Positions 1 through 6,720 of a stretch of DNA of 17,858 bases are shown here, in pieces. The stretch is from Nitrospirales bacterium (GTDB taxonomy: Bacteria; Nitrospirota; Nitrospiria; Nitrospirales; UBA8639). Location: assembly GCA_021604265.1 (NCBI GenBank), contig BQIY01000006.1:1-17858 (forward strand). The letters are read 5' to 3'. How positions within the stretch are numbered: position 1 is the stretch's first letter; each line of letters begins with the position of its first letter. A program made the translations under genes and the position numbers. The notes under the pieces are model-generated. The model was given only the letters and a program-made list of their open reading frames with translations. It made no database searches and had not been told where the DNA came from.

Positions 1-69
1 AAAAAAGGCCCTTCAACTCGGAAAGATAGACCCTCCCAAAAATCTCTTTTCCTTCCTTCCCCGCAATTA

Positions 70-88
70 AAGTACAACCGACGTACTT
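70..88. promoter_or_regulatory. inverted repeat upstream of the AlpA-like gene
   Basis: Six-base arms AAGTAC (70-75) and GTACTT (83-88) are separated by seven bases. The dyad lies about 90 bp before the AlpA-like start, in AT-rich DNA. It could be an operator for that regulator or an integrase/excisionase site. No convincing -35/-10 pair was found. The arms are short enough to arise by chance. Confidence 0.25.
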
Positions 89-178
89 CAAAAACACAAA
101 AATTTAAAACGCCGACATCTTCTGCTTTACTGCGGGTATCAGCAAATATCCCAGCAGCTCACTAACGCAGGAGGGCAT

Positions 179-367
179 ATGTCGGCAAATAGTGTGAACC
201 CAAAATTAGTTCCTGTAACGGAAGCTTTGAAAGTCGTTCCCGTGAGTCGTCCGGCCTTTTATGCCAAGCTGAAAAAAGGAGAACTCCCCTCTTACCATTT
301 TGGGCGCAAAATTCTGGTCGACGTTGATGAGGTATTAACCGCAATGCGGCAGGAAAATACAAAATAA
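179..367 (+). CDS. AlpA/excisionase-type helix-turn-helix protein
   Basis: This 62-residue protein looks like a small MerR/AlpA-type DNA-binding protein, the class used by satellites and prophages as excision or transcription activators. The HTH is visible at about residues 13-48: a VTEALKVV first helix, then SRPAFYAKLKKGELPS and a short wing ending in VDVDEVLTAM. The start is well supported, with AGGAGGG at 169-175 just ahead of ATG 179. It is the first gene of the left module, ahead of a coiled-coil protein and a RepA-like ATPase, and is separated from them by a hairpin at 371-419. A second AlpA-like protein at 15625-15828 shares the SR..LY..K.G..PSY..G pattern. Known for the family: such proteins bind near att sites or early promoters. 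Which of these applies here is not visible. Confidence 0.75.
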   Translation: MSANSVNPKLVPVTEALKVVPVSRPAFYAKLKKGELPSYHFGRKILVDVDEVLTAMRQENTK

Positions 368-370
368 AAA

Positions 371-419
371 AAACCGCCATCAAGGGGTTTCTTTGGCAGG
401 ACACCCTCAACGGCGGTTT
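371..419 (+). terminator. hairpin between the AlpA-like gene and the next gene
   Basis: AAACCGCC (371-378) pairs with GGCGGTTT (412-419), and inside it AGGG (383-386) can pair with CCCT (404-407). The stem starts right after the stop codon of the AlpA-like gene and ends in a short T run. It could be a weak terminator or an attenuator between the regulator and the replication genes. The loop is long and the T tract short, so termination strength is uncertain. Confidence 0.45.
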
Positions 420-441
420 ATATACACAAGGAGCTTACGAT

Positions 442-813
442 ATGAGTAAATCTAACCGTCGCTTTTCCCGAAATCAAGATGACTACATTGATTTTCCAGT
501 TTCTTCGACCTGGCGCAATCACTATGCCGACCAGGGCTTGACCTACCACACAGGTCAGCCTTCCCCTCGTTCTGCTTCGTCTGATTTTGAACACAGCTAT
601 GAGGAAATCCTGCACCGGTTGGAGTTGCGGGAGATGCGGGCCTCGATGAACGCCATGCAGGAGATCATCAACGAGAAAAATGAAGAGATTGCTCAATTAA
701 AAGCGGAGATGGCCAAGAGATCAAAAACGAACTACACCACGCCTGGTCCACAAAAACAGCGGGCGATGGCCTATGCAGGCATGAAGAATGGGGCATTTGT
801 TGATGACTATTGA
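442..813 (+). CDS. small coiled-coil protein of unknown function
   Basis: This 123-residue protein is not recognised. The N-terminal 50 residues are polar and low in hydrophobic content. Residues about 53-95 form a strong predicted coiled coil or long helix (EILHRLELREMRASMNAM, then EEIAQLKAEMAKR), followed by a basic, glycine-rich tail. There is no signal peptide or membrane segment. AAGGAG at 428-433 lies eight bases before the ATG and supports the start. Its end overlaps the start of the RepA-like ATPase, so the two are probably translationally coupled. The context suggests a replication accessory protein, for example an oligomerisation or loading factor, but nothing in the sequence proves it. 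Confidence 0.65.
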   Translation: MSKSNRRFSRNQDDYIDFPVSSTWRNHYADQGLTYHTGQPSPRSASSDFEHSYEEILHRLELREMRASMNAMQEIINEKNEEIAQLKAEMAKRSKTNYTTPGPQKQRAMAYAGMKNGAFVDDY

Positions 814-2062
814 GGCTGTGCCCCAACAGAAATTGCAGGTATCCACCGAACCGGACGGCTATCGGTTTGAATGGCCACACTGGAACTTGACGGCGTGCGT
901 GACACGCCTCAGTGACAAGTCTGGGGGGCTGGGTGGAGAACTGGCCATCTGGATTACGCAGGAGGGCAAAGACCGGCTCCTGACCTCAGGGCAGACCAAC
1001 CTCAGTAGCATTCAAACCAGGGAACGCCTGGTCAAGAGATTAGATACGCTGCGGCCGGGGCTGGAATGGAACCGGGTGATTGAAACCGTCTGTGTCCGAA
1101 CGTGCGAACTCCACCGGCAAGGCCCACCACCGGAAAGCCTGGAACCCTCCGACGACGATACGCCGGCAACCTTCATTTTGAACCCCTTAATATACCATCG
1201 CCATCCGACGCTCTTGTATGGGCCGGGTGAATCCGGGAAATCCTTTTTTGCGCTCTATTTGGCGTGCCTCTTGAGTAGTGGCGGGCGCTCAACGAATTTG
1301 GCCGTCGCTCCTGGCGGGCATAATTGCCTCTACCTCGATTGGGAACTCCGTTCTCAAGAAGGGCGTTCCCGCGTCAAACAGTTGCGGGAAGGACACCCAG
1401 AGTTGACCCGGGCGCCGCTTCATCTGGCGATGCATCGGCCCTTAGTCCAGGTGGCGCCGGAATTACGCCGGACCATTACCGATCATGACATTGATGTGGT
1501 CATTGTCGATTCCTTGGGCCCGGCAACAGGTGGAGAAATTGAACGCTCTTCCGATCCTGTGGCCTTTTTCAATGCGCTGTCCTCACTCAATGTCACGTCC
1601 TTATTAATCAGCCATGTGGCCAAGCCTGGCGAAGAGGGAAAATCCCGAAGTCCCTATGGCAGCGTCTATTACTACAATCTGTCCCGGTCCATTTGGGAAG
1701 TCCGCTTGGCCTCAGAACCCGATAGCGATCAGCGCGTGATTGCTCTGTATCATCGCAAAAACAACTTAGGACGGCGGCTGGCACCAATGGGCTATACCTT
1801 AAATATCAATGACCACGCGGCCTTATTTGAACCCTGCGATCCGAACCAGGAACCGGAACTCGCACAGGGAATTTCAATACGTGAACGCATTGCCAGACTA
1901 TTAAAGGATCATCAAACCCGCACCGTGAGTGATATTGCTGACGCGTTAGGGCTCGAAGCTGAAGCGGTTCGGCGAACTTTGAACCGGTATAAGGGGAAAG
2001 GCTGGGTCGCCGTCTCAAGTGGAATGGGGAGGGGCCATGAATCCGAATGGGGCATCCTTTGA
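788..2062 (+). CDS. RepA-type hexameric ATPase (AAA_25) with C-terminal winged helix
   Basis: This is a RecA-fold ATPase of the RepA/AAA_25 type found in plasmid and satellite replication modules. Counting from ATG 788, the Walker A is GPGESGKS at 145-152 and the Walker B is VVIVDSLG with its Asp at 241. A further conserved block, LLISHVAKPGEEGKSRSPYGS, follows as expected for the family. The last 65 residues (from ISIRERIARLL) form a winged-HTH-like DNA-binding domain. The first 130 residues have no recognisable domain. The start may instead be ATG 803, which has GGGG about nine bases upstream; both starts overlap the preceding gene. The probable role is DNA unwinding or loading at the element's origin. 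Repeats directly downstream (2062-2155) would be a natural binding site. A transcriptional or defence ATPase is less likely. Confidence 0.8.
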   Translation: MGHLLMTIEAVPQQKLQVSTEPDGYRFEWPHWNLTACVTRLSDKSGGLGGELAIWITQEGKDRLLTSGQTNLSSIQTRERLVKRLDTLRPGLEWNRVIETVCVRTCELHRQGPPPESLEPSDDDTPATFILNPLIYHRHPTLLYGPGESGKSFFALYLACLLSSGGRSTNLAVAPGGHNCLYLDWELRSQEGRSRVKQLREGHPELTRAPLHLAMHRPLVQVAPELRRTITDHDIDVVIVDSLGPATGGEIERSSDPVAFFNALSSLNVTSLLISHVAKPGEEGKSRSPYGSVYYYNLSRSIWEVRLASEPDSDQRVIALYHRKNNLGRRLAPMGYTLNINDHAALFEPCDPNQEPELAQGISIRERIARLLKDHQTRTVSDIADALGLEAEAVRRTLNRYKGKGWVAVSSGMGRGHESEWGIL

Positions 2063-2155
2063 AAAGCGGGACATGTCCCACTTTAAACCGGGACTGTCCT
2101 ATATTAGAAAGTGGGCGGACACTTTCTTATATACATGTCCCACTTTCCCGCTTTT
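2062..2155. repeat. nested direct and inverted repeats after the RepA-like gene
   Basis: ACATGTCCCACTTT occurs at 2071-2084 and again at 2133-2146. AAAAGCGGGA (2062-2071) is inverted at 2146-2155. GGGACATGTCCC (2068-2079) is a perfect palindrome. Between them, 2101-2113 and 2120-2132 form a 13-base inverted repeat with one mismatch around a six-base loop. The cluster fills the whole gap between the RepA-like gene and the next gene. It could be iterons of a replication origin, an operator, or a symmetric terminator. The density is well beyond chance, but the function is inferred. Confidence 0.6.
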
Positions 2156-2194
2156 GCATAAATGACACATTTTTTAACCAAAAAAGGGGAACTG

Positions 2195-2452
2195 ATGATT
2201 GAATCACCAAAAATGGATGACGCAGCCAAAGACGCAACTCGACGATGGCAACAGCACAGGCAGCGGGGGGCGGGTTGTGATTGGTGCGGATCCAAGCAAC
2301 CTGACGAAGAAAGCACGGCTTGGCGTAATTGGGTGGTGATCCTTAACGCCTGGGATGAAACGCTTTCGGTATTCTGCCCGGATTGTGCCGCTCAGTATCA
2401 AGGACTGGAGCGTGCAATAGATACCGTCAAGAAATTATTAGTTCGAAACTGA
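2195..2452 (+). CDS. small zinc-finger-like protein (two CxxC motifs)
   Basis: This 85-residue protein is not assigned to a named family. It carries CDWC near residue 28 and CPDC near residue 63, a spacing that fits a four-cysteine zinc site joined by a hydrophobic strand (WVVILNAWDE). The rest is charged, with a helical C-terminus. ATG 2195 is preferred over ATG 2162 because AAAAGGGG lies just upstream of it, whereas 2162 has no ribosome site. It lies between the repeat cluster and another small cysteine-containing gene. Similar small zinc-ribbon proteins are common in phage and satellite early regions, where they bind DNA or host factors. No role can be assigned here. Confidence 0.65.
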   Translation: MIESPKMDDAAKDATRRWQQHRQRGAGCDWCGSKQPDEESTAWRNWVVILNAWDETLSVFCPDCAAQYQGLERAIDTVKKLLVRN

Positions 2453-2469
2453 AAAAGGAGAATCAACCA

Positions 2470-2724
2470 ATGGACGACCTAATTAAAAAAGAAGGCCTAC
2501 TCAACCACCTGTGTCAATCGTGTGTCGAAGAGAGGACCAACTACATTCAAGACGGCGTGCGCGGTGAAGTCTGGTTTTGTGAACACAACCGCGTCATGGT
2601 GTGCTGGCGCGAACACGGCAACCCACCCGGGTTTATCTTCGAAGGCGTGACCGCCGGTGAATACTTCGCCAGTGTGAAGCAGGCGCGGGACCTGGCCGAT
2701 GAATCAGATGCGGGGCTGAATTGA
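2470..2724 (+). CDS. small cysteine-rich protein of unknown function
   Basis: This 84-residue acidic protein has CQSC near residue 15 and later Cys/His residues in WFCEHNRVMVCW. Together these could hold one metal ion. The C-terminal part (GEYFASVKQARDLADESD) is helical. The start at ATG 2470 is set by AAAAAGGAG at 2451-2459, and the gene follows its neighbour by 17 bases, so the two likely form one operon. It is not recognised. The repeated use of small Cys-rich proteins in this element (see 2195 and 4957) is notable. A hairpin-rich gap of about 200 bp follows. Confidence 0.6.
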   Translation: MDDLIKKEGLLNHLCQSCVEERTNYIQDGVRGEVWFCEHNRVMVCWREHGNPPGFIFEGVTAGEYFASVKQARDLADESDAGLN

Positions 2725-2728
2725 AATA

Positions 2729-2882
2729 CTGGTTACTATTTGGTAGTCTGGTATGGAAAAGTAACCTAGGAGCGACGGACCGAAAATCCAACGCTTCGAA
2801 CGTCGGGCTTGGATGCCCTTCGAGGATTTTACGGCGATAGATGTTGTTTGCCGTTCAACCTCGGGGGGCATTTTTTTATGCC
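2729..2882 (+). other. gene-free stretch with many possible RNA stems, upstream of capsid gene
   Basis: The gap between 2724 and 2923 has no gene but many complementary segments. GGTTACT (2731-2737) pairs with AGTAACC (2760-2766). CCG-AAAATCC (2780-2789) pairs with GGATTTT-A-CGG (2824-2834) and encloses the hairpin GGGC-TTGGAT-GCCC (2805-2818). ACGGC (2831-2835) pairs with GCCGT (2850-2854). GGCAT (2867-2871) pairs with ATGCC (2878-2882) around six T. Possible readings are a structured leader of the capsid mRNA, a small non-coding RNA, or a packaging or replication site. No known RNA family was recognised. Confidence 0.4.
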
Positions 2883-2922
2883 TTCTCGGGGTGAGCGGCG
2901 ATGAAAAAAGGAAAATTATTTT

Positions 2923-4812
2923 ATGAATCCTGAAAGAGAGGTTGTCGGCCAAACTCTTCATCGATCGGTCGCATTGGAACGCAAGGCAATCAACGCCGAT
3001 GCCCGAACCGTCGAAGTGGCCTTTTCGAGTGAGACCGAATCGGTTGAGCGGCATTTTGGCGTGGAGATTCTCGACCATTCCAGGAGCGCGGTTCGGTTGG
3101 CTCGTCTCAACAACGGAGGGGCCGTTCTGTTCAATCATCGCACGGATGCTCATATTGGGGTGATTGAAAAGGCCTGGATTGATTCGGACAAAGTTGGTCG
3201 GGCCTTGCTCAGGTTCGGGCAATCCGCCAGAGCCAAGGAAGTCTTTCAAGACATTGCCGATCGTGTTTTACAACATGTGTCGGTGGGGTACGTCGTTCAT
3301 GAAATGGTCAGAGAGAAAACGTCAGACAAGGAACCGGACCGGTACCGCGTCACCGATTGGGAGCCACTTGAAATTAGTATGGTCAGCGTGCCGGCCGATG
3401 CGAGCGTCGGTGTCGGGCGCGGACATTCAACATTACAAAAGGAACAGAAAAAAATGAGAAAAAATGAAGAGCAAATTTTGACGAGAGAAGAGCAAGCCGA
3501 GCAGGACCAGATGTTAGGCGAAGGGAATTGGTCCGAAGGGCAAAAAGAACGACACAGGACCAGTGAAATTTTAGCAGCGGCAAGGGCGTTTCCCTATGAC
3601 AAGGAATGGGCGCGGAATTTGGCCGATTCCGCCATACAGCGCGGAACGTCCATTGCCCAATTCAGAAAATCACTCCTGGCCGCCATCGAGGACCGTGCGC
3701 CTGGACCCTTGAACTCGGCGCATGATATCGGCCTGGACTATCGGGATCTGCAAAAGCATTCGGTCTTGCGTTTGATTCAGGCGCAATTGACCGGCCGATA
3801 TGACGACGCCGGGTATGAAATGGAAGTCAGCCGGGCCCTTGAAAAACAGTACGGCAAACAACCCCAAGGCGTTCTGATACCGATGCGTGCCTTGATGAGC
3901 CAGCGATTGCTTGAAGTCGGAACATCGGCGACTGGCGCGTCATTGGTTGGCACGACCCATATGAGTAGTGAGTTCATTGACATTTTGCGGACCCATTCCC
4001 TCATCGTGAAAATGGGCGCCCGGGTGTTGGCGGATCTTCAGGGCGATATCTCAATACCCAAAAAGACGGCAAAATCGACAGGGGCGTGGGTCGCGGAGAA
4101 TAACGCGGCATCGGAGTCAACCCCGACATTCGGCAGCGTACCCTTGAGCCCGAAAACTATTAGTGCGTGGGGAGAGTTCACAAGAAAAATGTTGTTGCAA
4201 AGTTCTCCATCCATCGAGGCTCTTCTCATGGATGACCTGGCGCAAGGTTTGGGCACCGGAGTTGATGCGGCCATCATTAACGGCAGCGGCGAATCCAACC
4301 AACCCCTCGGAATCCTTGGCCAGCAAGGCCTGGAGATCGTCGAGTTGGGCGCACAGGGCGACGACCCGACCTGGCCCAAAATTGTCGAATTGGAAACCAA
4401 GGTGTCCGTGGCCAATGCCGACATGGGGTCGTTGGGCTATCTGACCAATAGCAAGGTGCGCGGCAAATTGAAAGTCACTGAGAAATTTGCTGATACGAAC
4501 GGGATGGCCATTTGGCCGGATGTGCCCCTGGTTGACGGCCTCGGCACACTGAACGGGTACAAAGCTGGGGTGTCAAATAATGTGCCCTCCAACCTGGAGA
4601 AGGCGACCAGCGGGATTAACTTGTCGGCCATCTTATTCGGGAACTTTGCCGATATCCTGATTGGACGATGGAGCGGTGTCGCGGATCTGTTAATTGATCC
4701 GTATAGCCAATCCAAAAAGGGGAACATAATTGTCACGGCGTTTAGTGATGTCGATGTGGCGCTGAGGAACATCGAGTCGTTCGCCGCGATCATCGACGCC
4801 GTGACCACGTAA
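2923..4812 (+). CDS. fused HK97-type prohead protease and major capsid protein
   Basis: Residues about 10-165 match the HK97-type prohead protease (herpes-protease fold): VLFNHRTDAHIG carries the likely catalytic His72 and LQHVSVGY the likely Ser120. A charged linker and helical segment (about 178-290, starting MRKNEEQILTREEQAEQDQ) resembles the delta/scaffold domain. Residues about 320-629 match the HK97-fold capsid: MSSEFIDILR, GDISIPK, AWVAENNAASES, then the long central helix and the NGSGESNQPLGIL loop. The protein would self-assemble into a shell and process itself. Separate genes are usual, but fusions are known in phages. An in-frame ATG at 3454 preceded by AAGGA could make free capsid protein of 452 residues. 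The upstream AAAAAAGGAAAA near 2905-2916 is the likely ribosome site. No portal or terminase flanks it. Confidence 0.9.
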   Translation: MNPEREVVGQTLHRSVALERKAINADARTVEVAFSSETESVERHFGVEILDHSRSAVRLARLNNGGAVLFNHRTDAHIGVIEKAWIDSDKVGRALLRFGQSARAKEVFQDIADRVLQHVSVGYVVHEMVREKTSDKEPDRYRVTDWEPLEISMVSVPADASVGVGRGHSTLQKEQKKMRKNEEQILTREEQAEQDQMLGEGNWSEGQKERHRTSEILAAARAFPYDKEWARNLADSAIQRGTSIAQFRKSLLAAIEDRAPGPLNSAHDIGLDYRDLQKHSVLRLIQAQLTGRYDDAGYEMEVSRALEKQYGKQPQGVLIPMRALMSQRLLEVGTSATGASLVGTTHMSSEFIDILRTHSLIVKMGARVLADLQGDISIPKKTAKSTGAWVAENNAASESTPTFGSVPLSPKTISAWGEFTRKMLLQSSPSIEALLMDDLAQGLGTGVDAAIINGSGESNQPLGILGQQGLEIVELGAQGDDPTWPKIVELETKVSVANADMGSLGYLTNSKVRGKLKVTEKFADTNGMAIWPDVPLVDGLGTLNGYKAGVSNNVPSNLEKATSGINLSAILFGNFADILIGRWSGVADLLIDPYSQSKKGNIIVTAFSDVDVALRNIESFAAIIDAVTT

Positions 4813-4845
4813 CAGAAACGCGCGGTGTACGCCGGGGCGCGGCTG

Positions 4846-4926
4846 GTCGATTGCCCGGCAGGGTGCTTGCCCACCCTAATGCCCATCGACAGCAACCGGA
4901 ACCCACGTCCTCACAAGGGGCGTGGG
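4846..4926 (+). other. hairpins downstream of the capsid gene
   Basis: GTCGAT (4846-4851) pairs with ATCGAC (4885-4890) and encloses a perfect hairpin AGGGTG-CTTGCC-CACCCT (4860-4877). A second stem, CCCACG (4902-4907) with CGTGGG (4921-4926), lies just before the ribosome site of the next gene. No T tract follows, so these are not classical terminators. They could modulate translation or mRNA stability between capsid and downstream genes. Confidence 0.35.
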
Positions 4927-4956
4927 CCATCCTTCCACAAAGAGAGGAGACCATGC

Positions 4957-5148
4957 ATGACGCACACCACCTTGATCTCAAGCGGGGTACGCTGCCGATA
5001 CTGCCATGAACTATTAAGGCTTGGGGAAACCAACGTGATGACACGCGGATGCTGTGAGCCATCCACTCAAACCGGAATGGTTTGTGATACATGCGGATCA
5101 GTTGACAGTCCATGCCGCTCATTCCCCACAGACAATGATAAAAGATAA
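4957..5148 (+). CDS. small zinc-finger-like protein with Cys pairs
   Basis: This 63-residue protein has CRYC near residue 14, CC near residue 32 and CDTC near residue 43, so it has enough ligands for one zinc-ribbon fold. The start is ATG 4957, set by AGAGGAGA at 4943-4950. An upstream in-frame ATG at 4825 has no ribosome site and would add a proline-rich extension that looks like non-coding sequence. It lies between the capsid gene and a small HTH gene. Phage late regions sometimes have small Com-like zinc-finger translational regulators at such positions (Mu Com is the known example). The similarity is only in size and Cys spacing, so this is a suggestion. Confidence 0.55.
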   Translation: MTHTTLISSGVRCRYCHELLRLGETNVMTRGCCEPSTQTGMVCDTCGSVDSPCRSFPTDNDKR

Positions 5149-5275
5149 TACAATCAATAGGTTAGAAAGGTACTCCGCCAGCCGTGGAAAAAAGCGGCGG
5201 CGACGAGCCCGCAATAATTCCCTAGGTTTTCATTTTTTTTTATAGTTGTACGAACACTGTCCAAAGTTCAATCAA

Positions 5276-5488
5276 ATGCGCGGAGCAAAAGCAATAATCC
5301 CAGCACAAGATGGCGAATGCGAAGCCTATTTATGGACCATTGGACAGCTTGCCGATTTTATGGAAATCTCGCCGCGCACCATTCGGCGGTATTGTCGGGA
5401 GGGGCTGGAACGGCGGCGGGATGGCCGGTTTGATGGCCGATACGCAATTTTCCAAATTCATCGGAAAATCCTGACGGGGGAATTTTAG
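5276..5488 (+). CDS. small MerR/Nu1-type helix-turn-helix protein
   Basis: About 70 residues. The core LWTIGQLADFMEISPRTIRRYCREGL is a MerR-like HTH, followed by a basic stretch RRRDGRFDGR that could be the wing. The motif order resembles the N-terminal DNA-binding domain of lambda-type small terminase (Nu1: QLADIFGASIRTIQNWQEQG), and its position after the capsid gene fits that reading. It also resembles excisionases, which are equally small. The start is uncertain: ATG 5276 is chosen, but TTG 5246 directly after a stop codon is possible, and neither has a clear ribosome site. The next gene starts immediately after its stop codon. It would bind DNA at a packaging or regulatory site. Confidence 0.6.
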   Translation: MRGAKAIIPAQDGECEAYLWTIGQLADFMEISPRTIRRYCREGLERRRDGRFDGRYAIFQIHRKILTGEF

Positions 5489-6004
5489 TTGCACAACAAG
5501 ACGATGACCCTTATGGCTGAGAACGCGGCGGCGATGGGCCATGAGGAACGGGTGGAACGCCTGTATGCGTCCATGCAAAAGGCCGTATCTGAACTTGAAG
5601 CCTCTGGTCTTTTTTCGGCCGATGAAATTACCATGGCGGCCGCCTTGGTCGTTCACGACAGAAGGCAGCGCCACGCGGACCCTACCTTCCGGATGCCGAC
5701 GGCCCATGAAATTAAAGCCGTCTTCGATGAGCTGGACGCGGACGCGAAAATTGAGCCGCTATTGTCCTGGACGGCCAAGAATTTCAACAGGCTTTCAAAA
5801 TTTGTGACGGCGGATCCCTGGACGCACGAAACCCTGAAGAATCTCATGGAATCCCGGCTGCTTGCGGTTCGAGACCGGAATCCCCTCATCCTTCGTGCCG
5901 TCATTCAGTTTGCGCTCGCAGAATATCTCTTGTGTGGGTATGACCCGAAAAGCCTGCATGCGTTATTTGAGAAACTTCACCTTCCGGCACGACCCGATGA
6001 ATAG
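5489..6004 (+). CDS. phage-associated protein of unknown function
   Basis: This mainly helical 171-residue protein is not recognised. It has no signal peptide, membrane segment or metal motif. Amphipathic helices are visible at about 18-36, 44-58, 72-90 and 120-150. The start is TTG 5489, which directly follows the TAG of the HTH gene and has GGGGG about nine bases upstream; ATG 5504 is the alternative. The last eight bases overlap the start of the NlpC/P60 gene (ATGAATAG), so translation is probably coupled. Its place between the capsid and peptidase genes suggests a head-tail or tail-related role, or a satellite factor that acts on helper packaging. No direct evidence supports either. Confidence 0.6.
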   Translation: MHNKTMTLMAENAAAMGHEERVERLYASMQKAVSELEASGLFSADEITMAAALVVHDRRQRHADPTFRMPTAHEIKAVFDELDADAKIEPLLSWTAKNFNRLSKFVTADPWTHETLKNLMESRLLAVRDRNPLILRAVIQFALAEYLLCGYDPKSLHALFEKLHLPARPDE

Positions 6005-6413
6005 CCTGCTATGTGGCAACCCAGCGTTTGATTGGAATCATTGGGCAGGCCTGCCCTATGCCCCACGCGGACGCGGCCCACATGCCTATGATTGCTGGGG
6101 GCTGCTCGTGGCGGTGCTACAGGCTGCGGGGCACGATCTCCCTTGTGTCCTCGATGATGGTGCCGCTACCAGCGAACAGCAAGCCCGCTTGGCTCAATGG
6201 AAGCCCATCCCTCCCGGGCATTCCCCTCAACCGTTTGACATGGCCGCGTTTTGCTATATCAAGGACACCCTTCACCTCGGCTTGGTGTGCGGGCCTGGTC
6301 TCTTTTTACATGCGGCCGGAGGCATGGCAAGCCGCATTGATAATTTTGTGTATCAGCGATGGCGAAGCCGTCTTAGGGGGTTTTATCGCTATGGAGGGTT
6401 GGCTCATGACTGA
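5997..6413 (+). CDS. NlpC/P60-type phage cell-wall peptidase
   Basis: This 138-residue protein fits the NlpC/P60 cysteine peptidases encoded in phage tail modules. These cleave peptidoglycan cross-link peptides and sit at or near the tail tip. The catalytic Cys33 is in YDCWGLLVAV, a classic pattern. His93 is in LHLGLVCG, and His105 in LFLHA is the likely third polar residue. The spacing of about 60 residues between Cys and His agrees with the family. ATG 5997 overlaps the upstream stop codon by eight bases. A longer in-frame reading from 5862 exists but runs through the upstream gene and is rejected. In phages it normally neighbours tail tip genes; here none follow, and the next potential gene (ATG 6406) breaks off after a short plausible stretch. 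Confidence 0.8.
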   Translation: MNSLLCGNPAFDWNHWAGLPYAPRGRGPHAYDCWGLLVAVLQAAGHDLPCVLDDGAATSEQQARLAQWKPIPPGHSPQPFDMAAFCYIKDTLHLGLVCGPGLFLHAAGGMASRIDNFVYQRWRSRLRGFYRYGGLAHD

Positions 6414-6459
6414 CGATGGGCCGATCGATGGTGGTCAACCATGTGCAGACCGTTTCCTA

Positions 6460-6479
6460 GTCCGACCTCTGCATCGGAC
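6460..6479. terminator. hairpin between convergent genes
   Basis: GTCCGA (6460-6465) and TCGGAC (6474-6479) form a perfect six-base stem with an eight-base loop. CCTCT in the loop can alternatively pair with AGAGG at 6481-6485. It lies between the end of the peptidase gene and the end of the minus-strand RHH gene, the usual place for a two-way terminator. There is no strong T tract on the + side. Confidence 0.35.
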
Positions 6480-6518
6480 AAGAGGCAGATCGTTGAATAG
6501 TGGGCGATTGTGGGCGAA

Positions 6519-6683
6519 TTATTTTTTCTTTTTGTACTTCTTCAATAAGTCTCTCATGGATTCTTCGAGAAGATCATTGACGTTTCGATCCTCATCCACG
6601 GCCAGATGCTTAACCTCCCTCATAAGCTCCTGGTCAAAGCTCAAGCTATAAGTTTTCTTTTTCCCTGGTATTTTCTCAGTCAT
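6519..6683 (-). CDS. ribbon-helix-helix (CopG/MetJ-type) regulator, 54 aa
   Basis: This short gene reads ATG 6683 to TAA 6519 on the minus strand. The protein starts MTEKIPGKKKTYSLSFDQEL, a basic arm plus the single beta strand typical of ribbon-helix-helix repressors. Helix A follows (MREVKHLAVDED), then the turn NVNDLLEE and helix B (SMRDLLKKYKKKK), which is the expected order and length. It diverges from another 54-residue RHH gene at 6788, with an AT-rich, palindrome-containing gap between them. That arrangement is typical of an autoregulated pair controlling element genes or integrase. No clear ribosome site is seen upstream; a short leader or leaderless mRNA is possible. An antitoxin role is an alternative, but no toxin partner is visible. 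Confidence 0.65.
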   Translation of the reverse strand: MTEKIPGKKKTYSLSFDQELMREVKHLAVDEDRNVNDLLEESMRDLLKKYKKKK

Positions 6684-6720
6684 GGGGGCGGTAGCCTAGC
6701 CAATGGTACGCATATAGTCA

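Noticed and set aside
4038..4424. Antisense open frame of 128 codons under the capsid gene
   Set aside because: It lies opposite a strongly conserved capsid sequence, has no ribosome site and no recognisable features, so it is a codon-bias shadow.
5862..5996. Longer start for the NlpC/P60 protein at 5862
   Set aside because: It would overlap almost the whole end of the upstream gene, and the ATG at 5997 has the coupled ATGAATAG overlap typical of this operon.
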